Shown in pieces: positions 33,245-42,168 of a stretch of 64,000 bases of DNA. Source of the DNA: Lysobacter enzymogenes (GTDB lineage: Bacteria > Pseudomonadota > Gammaproteobacteria > Xanthomonadales > Xanthomonadaceae). The notes under the pieces were generated by a model, which worked only from the letters and a program-made list of their open reading frames with translations, was not told where the DNA came from and did not search any database. How positions within the stretch are numbered: position 1 is the stretch's first letter; every line of letters starts with the position of its first letter. The stretch is from assembly GCF_023617245.1 (NCBI RefSeq), contig NZ_CP067396.1, positions 3,162,001 to 3,226,000 of the forward strand. Direction: 5' to 3'. The position numbers were made by a program, and so were the translations under genes.

Positions 33245-34569
33245 GCGGTCGCTCCAGTGCGCATGGCGATGCGGCGCGGCGGCGCCGGCCGCGGTTGCGG
33301 TTGCGCCAGGCGCCGGCTGCGGTAGCCGCGCAGGCAGCACAGCAGCGCGAACAGCAAGGTCAGCGCGCTGGTCTTGGATGCCAGCGAATTGGTGGTGGAC
33401 GCGGTGGCCAGGAACACCAGCAGCGCCCAGCGCGCGCCGCCATCGGCGCGGCGCCACAGCCAGTACAGACCGCAGCCGAGGCCGGCGGCGAAGGCGAGGA
33501 ATCCGAACACGCCCAGTTGCAGCAGCATGAACAACCAGAAGTTCTCGATCGCTTCCAGGTTCTGCGACAGACCGATGCGCAGCGACAGTTCCTGGATCTG
33601 CTGCGGGGCGATGCCGAACAGCAGATCGAAGCCGTCGAGGTGGTCGAACACCTCGAAGATGCGCAGCCGCACCGCAGCGCTGTCGTCCAGGTACAGGCCC
33701 TGGAAGATGCGCGCGCCCAGGCCGCTCTTCCACACCGCGGCCGCCGCCACCGGCGCGGCGACCAGGCCCGCCAGCAGCGCGCCGACGATATGCAGGTAGC
33801 CGTAGCGGCCCGCGCGCAGGCCCTCGCGCGCGCGCAGCGCGGCCCATGCCGCCAGCGCCGCGACGCTGAGCAGGAAGCTGGCGCGGCCGCCGAAGGCCAG
33901 CAGCGCCAGCACCAGCAAGGCGCACAGCGCCCAGCGCCGGCGCGGCGGCATCGGCAGGTCGAGCGCGGCCAACAGGGCGATGCCGGTCAGCATCGCGTTT
34001 TCCAGCGGATGGCCGTGCAGCGCGGTGGCGCGGAACTTGTCCTCGATCACCGCCACGCCGCCGGCCACGGTGTACGGCACCAGATGCCGCTGCGACGCGG
34101 CTTCGGCCAAGCCGATCGCGGCATTGACCAGCACCGCCGCCAGCAGCAACCGCCACAGCCGGCGCAGCTCGGCCTCGTCCATCGCGACCAACACCAGCGC
34201 CATCGCCGCCGGCATCATCAAGGTATCGATGAAAAACGCCGAGCCCGACGGCCCGTGGCGCAGCAGCGAGTAGGCGAAGATCGACGCCATCGCGGTCAGG
34301 TAGGCGGCGAGCAAGGGATGCGCGCGCAGTCGGCGCAGCGCTTCGAGCAACGGATTGCCGCGCGCGGCCAGCGAACAGGCCAGTGCCAGCAGTAGCGGAT
34401 AGTCGCCCGGATGCAGCTTGAACCAGAACGGGCCGTACGGCGCGTCGTAGGGAATCCCCAGCACCGTCAGCAACGCCGGCGACAGGGCCAGGTAGGCGAT
34501 CAGCGCCAGCGCCGCCAACGCGGCCGCGGCGCGTTGCAAGCCGGGCTGGGGACCGGACGCGGGGCTCAT
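33241..34569 (-). CDS. Wzy-type polysaccharide polymerase / O-antigen ligase-like protein
   Basis: The 442-residue membrane protein has about 10-12 hydrophobic segments. A large hydrophilic stretch between late segments includes YLDDSAAVRLRIFEVFDHLD and SQNLEAIENFWLFMLLQLG. This arrangement is typical of Wzy/WaaL-like PF04932 proteins. It would polymerise the flipped repeat units in the periplasm, consistent with Wzx, Wza and Wzz in the same locus. Four-base overlaps occur on both sides. Confidence 0.78.
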   Translation of the reverse strand: MSPASGPQPGLQRAAAALAALALIAYLALSPALLTVLGIPYDAPYGPFWFKLHPGDYPLLLALACSLAARGNPLLEALRRLRAHPLLAAYLTAMASIFAYSLLRHGPSGSAFFIDTLMMPAAMALVLVAMDEAELRRLWRLLLAAVLVNAAIGLAEAASQRHLVPYTVAGGVAVIEDKFRATALHGHPLENAMLTGIALLAALDLPMPPRRRWALCALLVLALLAFGGRASFLLSVAALAAWAALRAREGLRAGRYGYLHIVGALLAGLVAAPVAAAAVWKSGLGARIFQGLYLDDSAAVRLRIFEVFDHLDGFDLLFGIAPQQIQELSLRIGLSQNLEAIENFWLFMLLQLGVFGFLAFAAGLGCGLYWLWRRADGGARWALLVFLATASTTNSLASKTSALTLLFALLCCLRGYRSRRLAQPQPRPAPPRRIAMRTGATA

Positions 34570-35759
34570 CGCGCGCCCTGCTTGGGTTCGGACGTGCCCG
34601 GCTCGCCGCGCGTGTGCGCCGCGGCCAGCCGGGCCTGTCCCCGCGCGTCCAGGCCGAGCGCGCGCAACGCCGCCGGCTCCAGCGCGCCGCGCGGCGCGCC
34701 GGTGGTGTTGCTGTTCGCGGTCAGGCCGAAATCGTCGGCGTAGTTCCACACCGACCAGCCCCAGCCTTCGGCCTCGGCCAGCGCGCGCACGTCGCCGATC
34801 CAGCGATAGCGCGAGTCCGGGTCGACGCCTTCGCGGATCGTGCCGAATTCGCCGCAATGCACCCGCACCTTGTGCTTGCCGGCCCACTCGCGCAGCGGCC
34901 GCCACTGCGCGGCGATGCGCGCGCGGTCCCAGCCGTCGCGGAAGTAATCGGCGATCTCGTCGCGCGCGCGGTCGCGCCCAACCCCGCCGTCGATATGCGG
35001 CAACCGCGCCTGCGCCGCCTTGGCCGGATAGCGCACGCTGCGCCAATGCCCGGCGGTGGTCCACTCGTCGCCGCGCATCCAGCTCGCGCCCTGGTGGGTG
35101 AACACGTACGGCAGGTAGTAATGGAAGCTGTAGATCAGCTTGTCGTCGTCGAGCGGCGCCAGTTCGACCAGCCCTTCCAGGCTGCCGCCCTTGCGCCCGC
35201 TGACGATCAGCACGCGCTCGCGGTCGACGCCGCGCACCGCGGCCACCAGCCGCTGCTGATAGCGGCTCCAGGCCAGGCCGCCGGTCCAGCCGTAGAAGCC
35301 GGGCTCGTTGAACAGTTCGAACGCCACCCGCTGCGTCGGCAGCGTCTTCCAATCGGCCGCCAGCGCTTTCCACAGCGCGACGTATCCGTCCGCCCACTCG
35401 CCGCCGCGCTCGATCGACTGCTTGGTCCGCTCGCGCGGATGCAGGTCGACGATCGCGTCCAGCCCGGCCGCGAGCGCCGCGTCGATGGCCGCGCGCAGGC
35501 GCGCATCGTCGAGTTTCGGCCCGCGCCGCGGCGACCAGCCCAGGCTCACCGGATCGACCGGGATGCGCACGTGATCGAATCCGGCCGCGCGCAGAGCGCG
35601 CAGTTCTTCGGCGCTCACCGGCGCGCCGGCGCTGGCTTCGAACCAGCGGCTCAAGGCCACGCCGCGGCGCAGCGGCATCGCCTCTACGGCAGCGCAGGCC
35701 AGCAGCCACAGCGCCAGGCCGGCGCCGAGCGCGAGGCCGCGGCGGCGCCTGGCCCTCAA
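34566..35759 (-). CDS. Glycoside hydrolase family 5 (cellulase-like), exported
   Basis: The 397-residue protein starts from a TTG that overlaps the Wzz-like stop. It has an Arg-rich n-region and hydrophobic core (LALGAGLALWLLACAAVEA), so it is probably periplasmic. The GH5 (beta/alpha)8 barrel shows ALRAAGFDHVRIPVD, LFNEPGFYGW with acid/base E152, and RVHCGEFGTI with nucleophile E304. In exopolysaccharide operons such hydrolases trim or release the polymer. It is translationally coupled to the copolymerase upstream and the polymerase downstream. Confidence 0.87.
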   Translation of the reverse strand: MRARRRRGLALGAGLALWLLACAAVEAMPLRRGVALSRWFEASAGAPVSAEELRALRAAGFDHVRIPVDPVSLGWSPRRGPKLDDARLRAAIDAALAAGLDAIVDLHPRERTKQSIERGGEWADGYVALWKALAADWKTLPTQRVAFELFNEPGFYGWTGGLAWSRYQQRLVAAVRGVDRERVLIVSGRKGGSLEGLVELAPLDDDKLIYSFHYYLPYVFTHQGASWMRGDEWTTAGHWRSVRYPAKAAQARLPHIDGGVGRDRARDEIADYFRDGWDRARIAAQWRPLREWAGKHKVRVHCGEFGTIREGVDPDSRYRWIGDVRALAEAEGWGWSVWNYADDFGLTANSNTTGAPRGALEPAALRALGLDARGQARLAAAHTRGEPGTSEPKQGAR

Positions 35760-37255
35760 CGCTGCACCCGCGGCAGGGTCGCCAGCACCGGCAGGCCGAA
35801 CGCGCGTTCCAGTTGCTCCGGCGACTGGAAACTGCTGCGCAGCGCCTGGCTGAGGAAGGCCACCAGCAGGGCCGCGGCGACGCTCAGGCACAGGCCGATG
35901 GCCAGGATCGGCAGGCGCGCGCTCTTGGCCTTGAGCGGCCAGCTGGCGGCCTGCAGCACGCTGACCGTGGTGCGCTGTTTCTGCTCGCGCGCCTCGGTGA
36001 TGCGCGCGGCTTCGAGCTTGCGCGCGTAGTTGCCGTAGCTGTCCTCCAGCAGCTTCTGCTCGCGGCTCAGCGCGGCCAGTTCGATCTGCTGGCGGCTCAG
36101 TTCGTCGGCGCGCCGGCGCAGTTGCTGCAGCGTGTCCTGCAACGCCTTGCGGCTGCCGGCCAGCGCCGATTCGTCCGAACGCGCGCGCAGCAGGTCCAGT
36201 TCGGCGGCCTCGCGCACCGGGTTGCGGCCGGTGCGCACCGTGGTCGGCGGCGCCTTGCGCTGGTCGCGGATGAAGGCCTCGGCGGTGGCCACGTCGTTGC
36301 CGGCGTTGACCACCAGCGGGTTGTCGTCGACATAGCGCGAGCGCAGCCCCTGCTCTTTCAGCCGCAGTTCCAGCAACTGCCGCGGCACCTGCGGGTCGCC
36401 CAGGCTCTCGCTGAACTGCACCAGGTTGGCCGGGGTCGCGTTGGCCAACCGCGTCAGGGTCTTGGCCCGTTCGCTGGCGGTGCGCGCCTGCTGGTCGGTG
36501 TCGTTGAGGCGCGACTCCAGCTCGTTGCCCTGCTGCAGCAACAGGCCGATCTGCTGGCCGTAGTCGACGATGCCGTGGGCGCGCTTGAACCGGCTCAGGT
36601 CCTGCTCGGCGCGCTGCAGGCGTTTGTCCACCGCGGCCACCTGGCCTTCGAGAAACCGCACCTGGCCGTCGGAGAACACCGCGGCGCGACGCGTCAGGTA
36701 GGTCTGCAACAAGGTGCGCAGCGCGGCCTGGGCCAGGGCCGGATCGCGGTGCGAGAAACCGATCTGTATCACCGTCGCGCCCTTGAGCAACTGCGCGTCC
36801 AGGCCCTGGCGGAAGCGCTCCACCGCCTGGTCGAGCTTGGGCCGGTCCGGGTCCTCGCGCTGGCGGGCGATGTCGGGATACAGCCGGCCCAGGCCGACAT
36901 GCCGCACCACCTCGGCGATCAGATCGCGGCTGGCCAGGATCTGGGTCTCGGCGCTGAGCGCCTCGGTGCGGTCGAACATCAGCGGCATCGCGCCGCCGCT
37001 GCTGCCGTCGGTGTTGTCGGCGACGTAGACGTACTCATGGCCGAGCCGCACCAGCACGCTGGCCTCGGACTGGTAGCGCGCGGTCGGCAGCAGCGCCGCC
37101 AGCACGGTCAGGCCGAAGCACAGCGCGAACGCAGCGGCGATGCGGCGCTTGTCGCGGAAGGCGATCTCCAGCCATTCGCGCAGCGCGGACGCGGCGGACG
37201 GCGCGGCGACCGGCGCGGGCCGGGCGGCGGGGTCGCGATCGAGCTCGAAGTCCAT
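35756..37255 (-). CDS. Polysaccharide copolymerase / chain-length determinant (GumC/Wzz-like)
   Basis: The 499-residue protein has two membrane segments, RIAAAFALCFGLTVLAALLP near residue 45 and LPILAIGLCLSVAAALLVAF near the C-terminus. Between them is a Wzz N-terminal domain (YQSEASVLVRLGHEYVYV) and long periplasmic coiled coil. It lacks a cytoplasmic tyrosine-kinase domain, as in GumC. It controls chain length and links Wzy and Wza. It starts directly after the Wza-like stop (TGAATG). Confidence 0.88.
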   Translation of the reverse strand: MDFELDRDPAARPAPVAAPSAASALREWLEIAFRDKRRIAAAFALCFGLTVLAALLPTARYQSEASVLVRLGHEYVYVADNTDGSSGGAMPLMFDRTEALSAETQILASRDLIAEVVRHVGLGRLYPDIARQREDPDRPKLDQAVERFRQGLDAQLLKGATVIQIGFSHRDPALAQAALRTLLQTYLTRRAAVFSDGQVRFLEGQVAAVDKRLQRAEQDLSRFKRAHGIVDYGQQIGLLLQQGNELESRLNDTDQQARTASERAKTLTRLANATPANLVQFSESLGDPQVPRQLLELRLKEQGLRSRYVDDNPLVVNAGNDVATAEAFIRDQRKAPPTTVRTGRNPVREAAELDLLRARSDESALAGSRKALQDTLQQLRRRADELSRQQIELAALSREQKLLEDSYGNYARKLEAARITEAREQKQRTTVSVLQAASWPLKAKSARLPILAIGLCLSVAAALLVAFLSQALRSSFQSPEQLERAFGLPVLATLPRVQR

Positions 37256-38050
37256 TCAATCGCCCCGGCGGTTGTTGTCGTTGAGGTCGTAGGAGAACCC
37301 CACGTTGACCGGCAGGTTGCGGCGCACGTACTGGTCGATCCACTTGTTGACCCGCGAGATCCGCGACGGCACCGCCAGCACCACGTCGAAGGGCTGCAGC
37401 GGCGGATCGTTGCCGTCGTCGGCGCCGCGGCGCGCCTGCGAGGCGGCATCGACGCGGATCACCCGGGTCGCGCCGGACTCGTCGCGGCGCAGGATCGCGA
37501 CCCGATTGAGCGCGGCGCGGTCGGTCGGGCCCTGGGCCACGATCAGCGCGCGCATCAGGGTCAGCCCCGGCAACAGCGGCTGCGCGCCGGGCCGGCCGAC
37601 TTCGCCGCCGACGAACACTTGCTGGCGGGCGAAGCCCTTCTCGACTTCGACCGAGACCTCCGGGTAACGCAGGCTGCCGGCATAGGCGCGCTTGAGCGCG
37701 TCGGCCAGCTCCCGCGGGGTCTGCCCGGCGGCGCGGACTTCGCCGACCAGCTGCAGCTGGATGCGGCCGTCGGGACGCACGGTGGCGGTCTCGTTGAGTT
37801 CGGGCGCGTAGAAGAACTTGAGCGCGAGCTCGTCGCCGGCGGCGATGCGGTAGCCGGCGTCGGCGCCGGCCGCGGCGGCCGCCGGCGCGGGCGCCTGGGC
37901 GAACGCCGGCGACGCGGTCAGGCCCGACGCGAGCAGGCACAACAGCATCAGCAGTGGCGCCAGCAGCACCCGCTGCCGCGCCCGCCCCCTGCCTCGTCCT
38001 GCCCGTGCCGGACGCTCCGGCCGCCTCCTGCGAACCTGCTGGCTCATCAC
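37256..38050 (-). CDS. Outer-membrane polysaccharide export protein (GumB/Wza-like)
   Basis: The 264-residue protein has a long basic n-region and signal peptide ending near SPAFAQA. A polysaccharide-export domain (YRIAAGDELALKFFYAPELN, VRPDGRIQLQLVGEVRAAG) and a SLBB domain (QVFVGGEVGRPGAQPL) follow. No convincing lipobox was seen. It forms the export channel in the outer membrane, working with the GumC-like protein encoded immediately downstream. An AT-rich upstream segment holds a Clp-like site. Confidence 0.88.
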   Translation of the reverse strand: MMSQQVRRRRPERPARAGRGRGRARQRVLLAPLLMLLCLLASGLTASPAFAQAPAPAAAAAGADAGYRIAAGDELALKFFYAPELNETATVRPDGRIQLQLVGEVRAAGQTPRELADALKRAYAGSLRYPEVSVEVEKGFARQQVFVGGEVGRPGAQPLLPGLTLMRALIVAQGPTDRAALNRVAILRRDESGATRVIRVDAASQARRGADDGNDPPLQPFDVVLAVPSRISRVNKWIDQYVRRNLPVNVGFSYDLNDNNRRGD

Positions 38051-38159
38051 TCCGTCCTGCCCTGCGTAGCTGCTGAGAAAGATCGCGCAATCGACTGATT
38101 CAAAAGGAATCGACGTCGAACCCGATGCGCTGGCCAGACATCGCGGGCACGATTAAATA

Positions 38160-38175
38160 TGAGATTTAGATCACA
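38160..38175. promoter_or_regulatory. Clp/CRP-type binding site upstream of wza-like gene
   Basis: TGAGA-TTTAGA-TCACA matches TGTGA-N6-TCACA in nine of ten positions. It lies about 110 bp upstream of the GumB-like start, inside an AT-rich pocket between the gumD-like and gumB-like genes. This suggests an internal Clp-controlled promoter. Confidence 0.6.
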
Positions 38176-38273
38176 GTTTATCGGCTGCCGATGTCGCCGC
38201 CGCGCGCATGCGCGCACCCCGTCGGCACGGCCGCTGAACCGCCTGAATGCGCTCGCGGTCGCGACGCGCCGGT

Positions 38274-39719
38274 TCAATACGCCGCCTCCGCCGACAGCAC
38301 CGCCGGCAGCGTGCGCAGCAGGATCGACAGGTCCAGCCACAGCGACCAGTTTTCGATGTATTCCAGGTCGTACTCGACCCGGCGCTGGATCTTCTCGATC
38401 GTGTCGGTCTCGCCGCGATAACCGTTGATCTGGGCCAGCCCAGTGATGCCCGGCTTGACCCGGTGCCGCGCGACGTACTCCTGCACCGCGTCCTCGAACA
38501 GCACGTTGGCGGCCTTGGTCGCGGTCGCGTGCGGACGCGGGCCGACCAGCGACATGCTGCCGGCGAGCACGTTGAACAGCTGCGGCAGCTCGTCCAGGCT
38601 GGTCTTGCGGATGAAGCGCCCGACCCGGGTCACCCGCGGGTCGGCGCGGCCGGTCTGCCGCGCGGCGTGCTCGTCGCGCAGGTGGTGGTGCATCGAGCGG
38701 AACTTGAACACCTCGATCAGGCGCTGGTTGTAGCCATAGCGCTTCTGCCGGAACAGCACCGGGCCGGGCGAATCCAGCTTCACCGCCAGCGCGATCAGCG
38801 CCATCAGCGGCGCCAGCGCCAGCAGCGCCAGCGCCGACAGCGCCAGGTCCTCGGCGCGCTTGAGCACCGGCGCCCAGCCCTGCAGCGGCGGCTCGGCGAT
38901 CACGAACATCGGCACCCCGGCCACCGGCACCAGCTTGCGGTGGGCGAAGTGGAAGCTGCCCATGTCCGGCACCAGCAACACCTGCACCGGCAGGCGGCGC
39001 AGGCGCTGGGCCAGGTGCTCGTTGCGCCCGCGCGCCTGCGCCGGCAGCGCCACCAGCACCTGGTCGACGCCGTCGTCGCGGATCAGCCGCTCCAGGTCGT
39101 CGATGTCGCCCAGCCGCGGCAGCGAGGACGGCGGCGGCTCGCTGAGCCGGTGGGTGCGGCGGTCGTCGATGTAGCCGACCAGACCGGACACGACGTCGGC
39201 GCGATAGTGGATCTGCTCGGCCAGGCGCAGCGCGTTGTCGGTCATCCCCAGGATCACCGAGCGCTGGATGAAAGCGCCCTGGCGGATCCGGCGCTGGAAC
39301 AGCCACAGCATCACCAGCCGCCCGCCCACGAACAGGACGAAGCTCAGCGCGAACCACAGCGCCAGCGATCCGTCCGGCAGCGGCCGCAGGAAACGGAACA
39401 GCAGGTGCAGGGTCATCACCAGCCCGAACGCCGCGCCCCAGGCCAGCAAGGTGCGGCGGATCAGCAGCCGGCTGCCGAACATGTCGTGGCCGTACAGGCC
39501 GAAGCTGTGGAACACCAGCACGCACAGCGCGCCGGCCAGGGCCGACAGCGCGAGATAGTGCTCGCTGGCGCGCGGCGGACCGCCCTGCAGGGCGTGCAGC
39601 GCCAGCGCGCCGGCCCCGAACACGATCAGAAAGTGGGCCAACCGGGCCAGCGCGACGATATTGCGCAGGGCCGACGGACGAGCGAACGCGAACAGCGCAC
39701 TGGAGAACCCCAACCTCAT
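38274..39719 (-). CDS. Undecaprenyl-phosphate glucose phosphotransferase (GumD/WcaJ-like)
   Basis: The protein has 481 residues from ATG 39719; a TTG at 39770 overlaps the Clp site and is less likely. Four to five N-terminal membrane segments are followed by a nucleotide-binding-like middle part (VILGMTDNALRLAEQIHYRA). The C-terminal bacterial sugar transferase domain has LDSPGPVLFRQKRYGYN, FKFRSMHHH, TRVGRFIRKTSLDELPQLFN, SLVGPRPHA and KPGITGLAQINGYRGET. It primes repeat-unit synthesis by moving glucose-1-phosphate to undecaprenyl phosphate and is the first gene of the leftward operon. Confidence 0.92.
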   Translation of the reverse strand: MRLGFSSALFAFARPSALRNIVALARLAHFLIVFGAGALALHALQGGPPRASEHYLALSALAGALCVLVFHSFGLYGHDMFGSRLLIRRTLLAWGAAFGLVMTLHLLFRFLRPLPDGSLALWFALSFVLFVGGRLVMLWLFQRRIRQGAFIQRSVILGMTDNALRLAEQIHYRADVVSGLVGYIDDRRTHRLSEPPPSSLPRLGDIDDLERLIRDDGVDQVLVALPAQARGRNEHLAQRLRRLPVQVLLVPDMGSFHFAHRKLVPVAGVPMFVIAEPPLQGWAPVLKRAEDLALSALALLALAPLMALIALAVKLDSPGPVLFRQKRYGYNQRLIEVFKFRSMHHHLRDEHAARQTGRADPRVTRVGRFIRKTSLDELPQLFNVLAGSMSLVGPRPHATATKAANVLFEDAVQEYVARHRVKPGITGLAQINGYRGETDTIEKIQRRVEYDLEYIENWSLWLDLSILLRTLPAVLSAEAAY

Positions 39720-39760
39720 GGATGCCTTGCCTACCGTCCCTAGCGCGCGACCGGGAAAAA

Positions 39761-39776
39761 TGTGATTCAAGTCACA
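39761..39776. promoter_or_regulatory. Perfect Clp/CRP-type binding site upstream of gumD-like gene
   Basis: TGTGA-TTCAAG-TCACA is an exact match to the CRP/Clp consensus, 42 bp upstream of the gumD-like ATG at 39719. In Xanthomonas, Clp activates gum genes under c-di-GMP control. The presence of the site is direct; the regulator is inferred. Confidence 0.78.
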
Positions 39777-40530
39777 TCAAGGCCGGGTGAGTTTTGGTGA
39801 GCGAAGGTGAAGCAGATGAACGCCAGAGGCCGGCATTCGCGCATGCTGCTGGCATTATTTGTGGAAATTTCGATCACTCTTGATGCGCACGGCACCGCCG
39901 CGCGCGGGATCGTCCGCGCTCGAGGACCGCGACCGCACGGCGGCGACTCGCGAACCGCAGGCGTCGGCGCGGCCCACCCGCCCTGGCGATCCGGTCTAGC
40001 CGCAATCCGCCCCTACCAAGGTCCTTGCCCGCTCGAACCGCCACCCGCGAGCCGCCGAACGCGAACAGCGGCCACCGCCGATTCCCCGGCTGCGCTCCAG
40101 CCCCCTCGCAGGTGCCGGGACAGCAAACAGGCACACATTCCTAATAACTACAATTGTGAGTCTTGGGGCTTTTACATATGCTCTGTTTTACCCAAATAAC
40201 CACATTGCGGGCTTAGTTGGACCGAGCGCGGCAGCACTGGATCGAACCTGGCCGGACAGGGGACGCCGGCACTGCCCGCCGCGGCACCGGAACGCGTGCC
40301 GCAGGCGCGCCGCGCCGCCGCGACCCGGTCCGGGCCCGAGCCGTTGCGCCGCCTGCCTCGCGTCCGTGCATGTCCGGTCCCATGCATGCCGTCCCCATGT
40401 CCCCTGCTTCGATGCCCGTTCCACCGATGACTGTCTGCGCCCGCGCGCCGGCGGCCCGCACCGCGCGCCCGCGCCGCGACGCCGCGGCCGGCGCGCGCGG
40501 GCGGCCGACGGCCTCCCCAGAGAACCGACC
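39777..40530. other. Long intergenic region between exopolysaccharide and Wsp operons
   Basis: About 750 bp without a convincing gene separate two divergent operons. An open frame at 39807-40199 begins plausibly, but its composition is that of a shadow frame and it has no domain. The AT-rich pocket at 40140-40205 carries the best promoter candidate for the Wsp operon, which leaves a leader of about 340 nt. No riboswitch fold was recognised. Confidence 0.45.
40154..40182 (+). promoter_or_regulatory. Candidate sigma-70 promoter of the Wsp operon
   Basis: A -35 box TTGTGA (four of six consensus bases), a 17-bp spacer and a -10 box TATGCT (four of six) lie in the AT-rich pocket. They are about 350 bp before the wspA-like start. 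Low-stringency match; no other candidate stands out. Confidence 0.35.
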
Positions 40531-42150
40531 ATGATCAACCTCTCCATTCGCCAACGGATCCTGCTGAGCCTGGCCGTGACCTTCGGCGTGCTCGCGCTGA
40601 TGGGCGGCATCGCCTGGCAGCGCCTGCTGCACATCGAGACCGAGGAAGCGGCGCTGCGCGACGACTCCATCCCCGGCACCTACGCGGCCTCCAAGATGCA
40701 GTCCTCGTGGATGACCTACCACGCCAACGTGCGCGCGATGACCATCGCCGGCAGCGACGACCTGACCCGCCTGGAGGAACTGGTGCGCACCCGCCGCAGC
40801 CAGTTCGAAGCCGCCGCCGTCGACTACGACCGCACCATCCGCCGCGCCGACGACCGCGCCCAGTTCGCTGAACTGATGCGCCAGGCCCAGGCCGCGTTCG
40901 CGCTGCAGGCCGAACTCACCCGCCTGGCGCAGGAACGCTCGCCCGCCGTGGCCACCGCCTGGCGCGAGCGCGCCGCGCCGGTGTTCGAGCGCAACAACGC
41001 CGCGCTCGACAAGATCCTCGACTACAACCGCCGCTACGCCTCCGAATCGGTGGCGCGCATCGACCAGGCGATCGCCGCGGCCAAGACCGGCATCGCGGTG
41101 TCGTTCTTCGTCGCCGTGGTCCTGTCCGGACTGGTCGGTTTCTTCCTGTGGCGCGCGATCACCGTGCCGCTGCGGCAGCTGTCCGGCGCGGTCCAGACCC
41201 TGGCCAAGGGCGATTTCAGCAAGCGCCTGGCGCTGGGCCGCAGCGACGAATTCGGCACCCTGGGCCAGGGCTACGACCGCATGACCGACGATCTGTCGGA
41301 ACTGGTCGGCCAGGTCCAGTCGTCCGGCATCCAGGTCAATTCCTCGATCAACGAGATCACCGCCACCCTGCGCGAACAGCAGGCCTCGGCCGCGCAGATC
41401 GCCGCCACCACCACCGAGATCGGCGCGACCTCGCGCGAGATCGCCGCCACCTCCAAGGAGCTGGTGCGGACGATGGACACCGTCGCCGCCGCGGCCGAGC
41501 AGACCTCGTCGCTGGCCGGCAACGGCCAGGCTGGGCTGTCGGAGATGGAGCAATCGATGCGGCGCATGATCGAGGCCACCGCCGCGATCAGCGCCAAGCT
41601 GTCGGTGCTCGCCGACAAGGCCAACAACATCAGCCAGGTGGTCACCACCATCACCAAGGTCGCCGACCAGACCAACCTGCTCTCGCTCAACGCCGCGATC
41701 GAAGCGGAAAAGGCCGGCGAATACGGCCGCGGCTTCTCGGTGGTCGCCAACGAGATCCGCCGCCTCGCCGACCAGACCGCGGTCGCCACGCTCGACATCG
41801 AGCAGATGGTGCGCGAGATCCAGTCGGCGGTCTCCGCCGGCGTGATGGGCATGGACAAGTTCTCCGAGGAAGTCCGCCGCGGCACCCACGACGTGCAACA
41901 GGTCGGCGGCCAGCTGTCGCAGGTGATCGACAACGTGCAGGCGATGGTGCCGCGGTTCGAGGCGGTCAACGAAGGCGTGCAGGCGCAGTCGGCCGGCGCC
42001 GAACAGATCAACCTGGCGCTGAGCCAGCTCAGCGAGGCCGCGCAGCAGACGGTGGAAGCGCTGCGCCAGTCCAACCAGGCCATCGACGAACTGCACCACG
42101 TCAGCGCCGGACTGCGCGACGGCGTGGTCAAGTTCAAGCTGCTGGCCTGA
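40531..42150 (+). CDS. wspA: Methyl-accepting chemotaxis protein, WspA-like surface sensor
   Basis: The 539-residue protein has an N-terminal membrane segment (LLSLAVTFGVLALMGGIAW), a periplasmic helical bundle of about 160 residues, a second segment (TGIAVSFFVAVVLSGLVGFFL) and a HAMP domain. The MCP signalling domain has the conserved tip (VADQTNLLSLNAAIEAEKAG, then GFSVVANEIRRLADQ). It opens a seven-gene operon in the exact order of Pseudomonas wspABCDEFR, so it is probably the receptor that responds to surface contact. Confidence 0.9.
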   Translation: MINLSIRQRILLSLAVTFGVLALMGGIAWQRLLHIETEEAALRDDSIPGTYAASKMQSSWMTYHANVRAMTIAGSDDLTRLEELVRTRRSQFEAAAVDYDRTIRRADDRAQFAELMRQAQAAFALQAELTRLAQERSPAVATAWRERAAPVFERNNAALDKILDYNRRYASESVARIDQAIAAAKTGIAVSFFVAVVLSGLVGFFLWRAITVPLRQLSGAVQTLAKGDFSKRLALGRSDEFGTLGQGYDRMTDDLSELVGQVQSSGIQVNSSINEITATLREQQASAAQIAATTTEIGATSREIAATSKELVRTMDTVAAAAEQTSSLAGNGQAGLSEMEQSMRRMIEATAAISAKLSVLADKANNISQVVTTITKVADQTNLLSLNAAIEAEKAGEYGRGFSVVANEIRRLADQTAVATLDIEQMVREIQSAVSAGVMGMDKFSEEVRRGTHDVQQVGGQLSQVIDNVQAMVPRFEAVNEGVQAQSAGAEQINLALSQLSEAAQQTVEALRQSNQAIDELHHVSAGLRDGVVKFKLLA

Positions 42151-42168
42151 GCCGGCGGAGCCGCGCGC

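Noticed and set aside
39807..40199. A 130-codon open frame in the gap before the Wsp operon
   Set aside because: Its composition after the first 25 residues is typical of a shadow frame; there is no domain, and the promoter candidate of the Wsp operon lies inside it.
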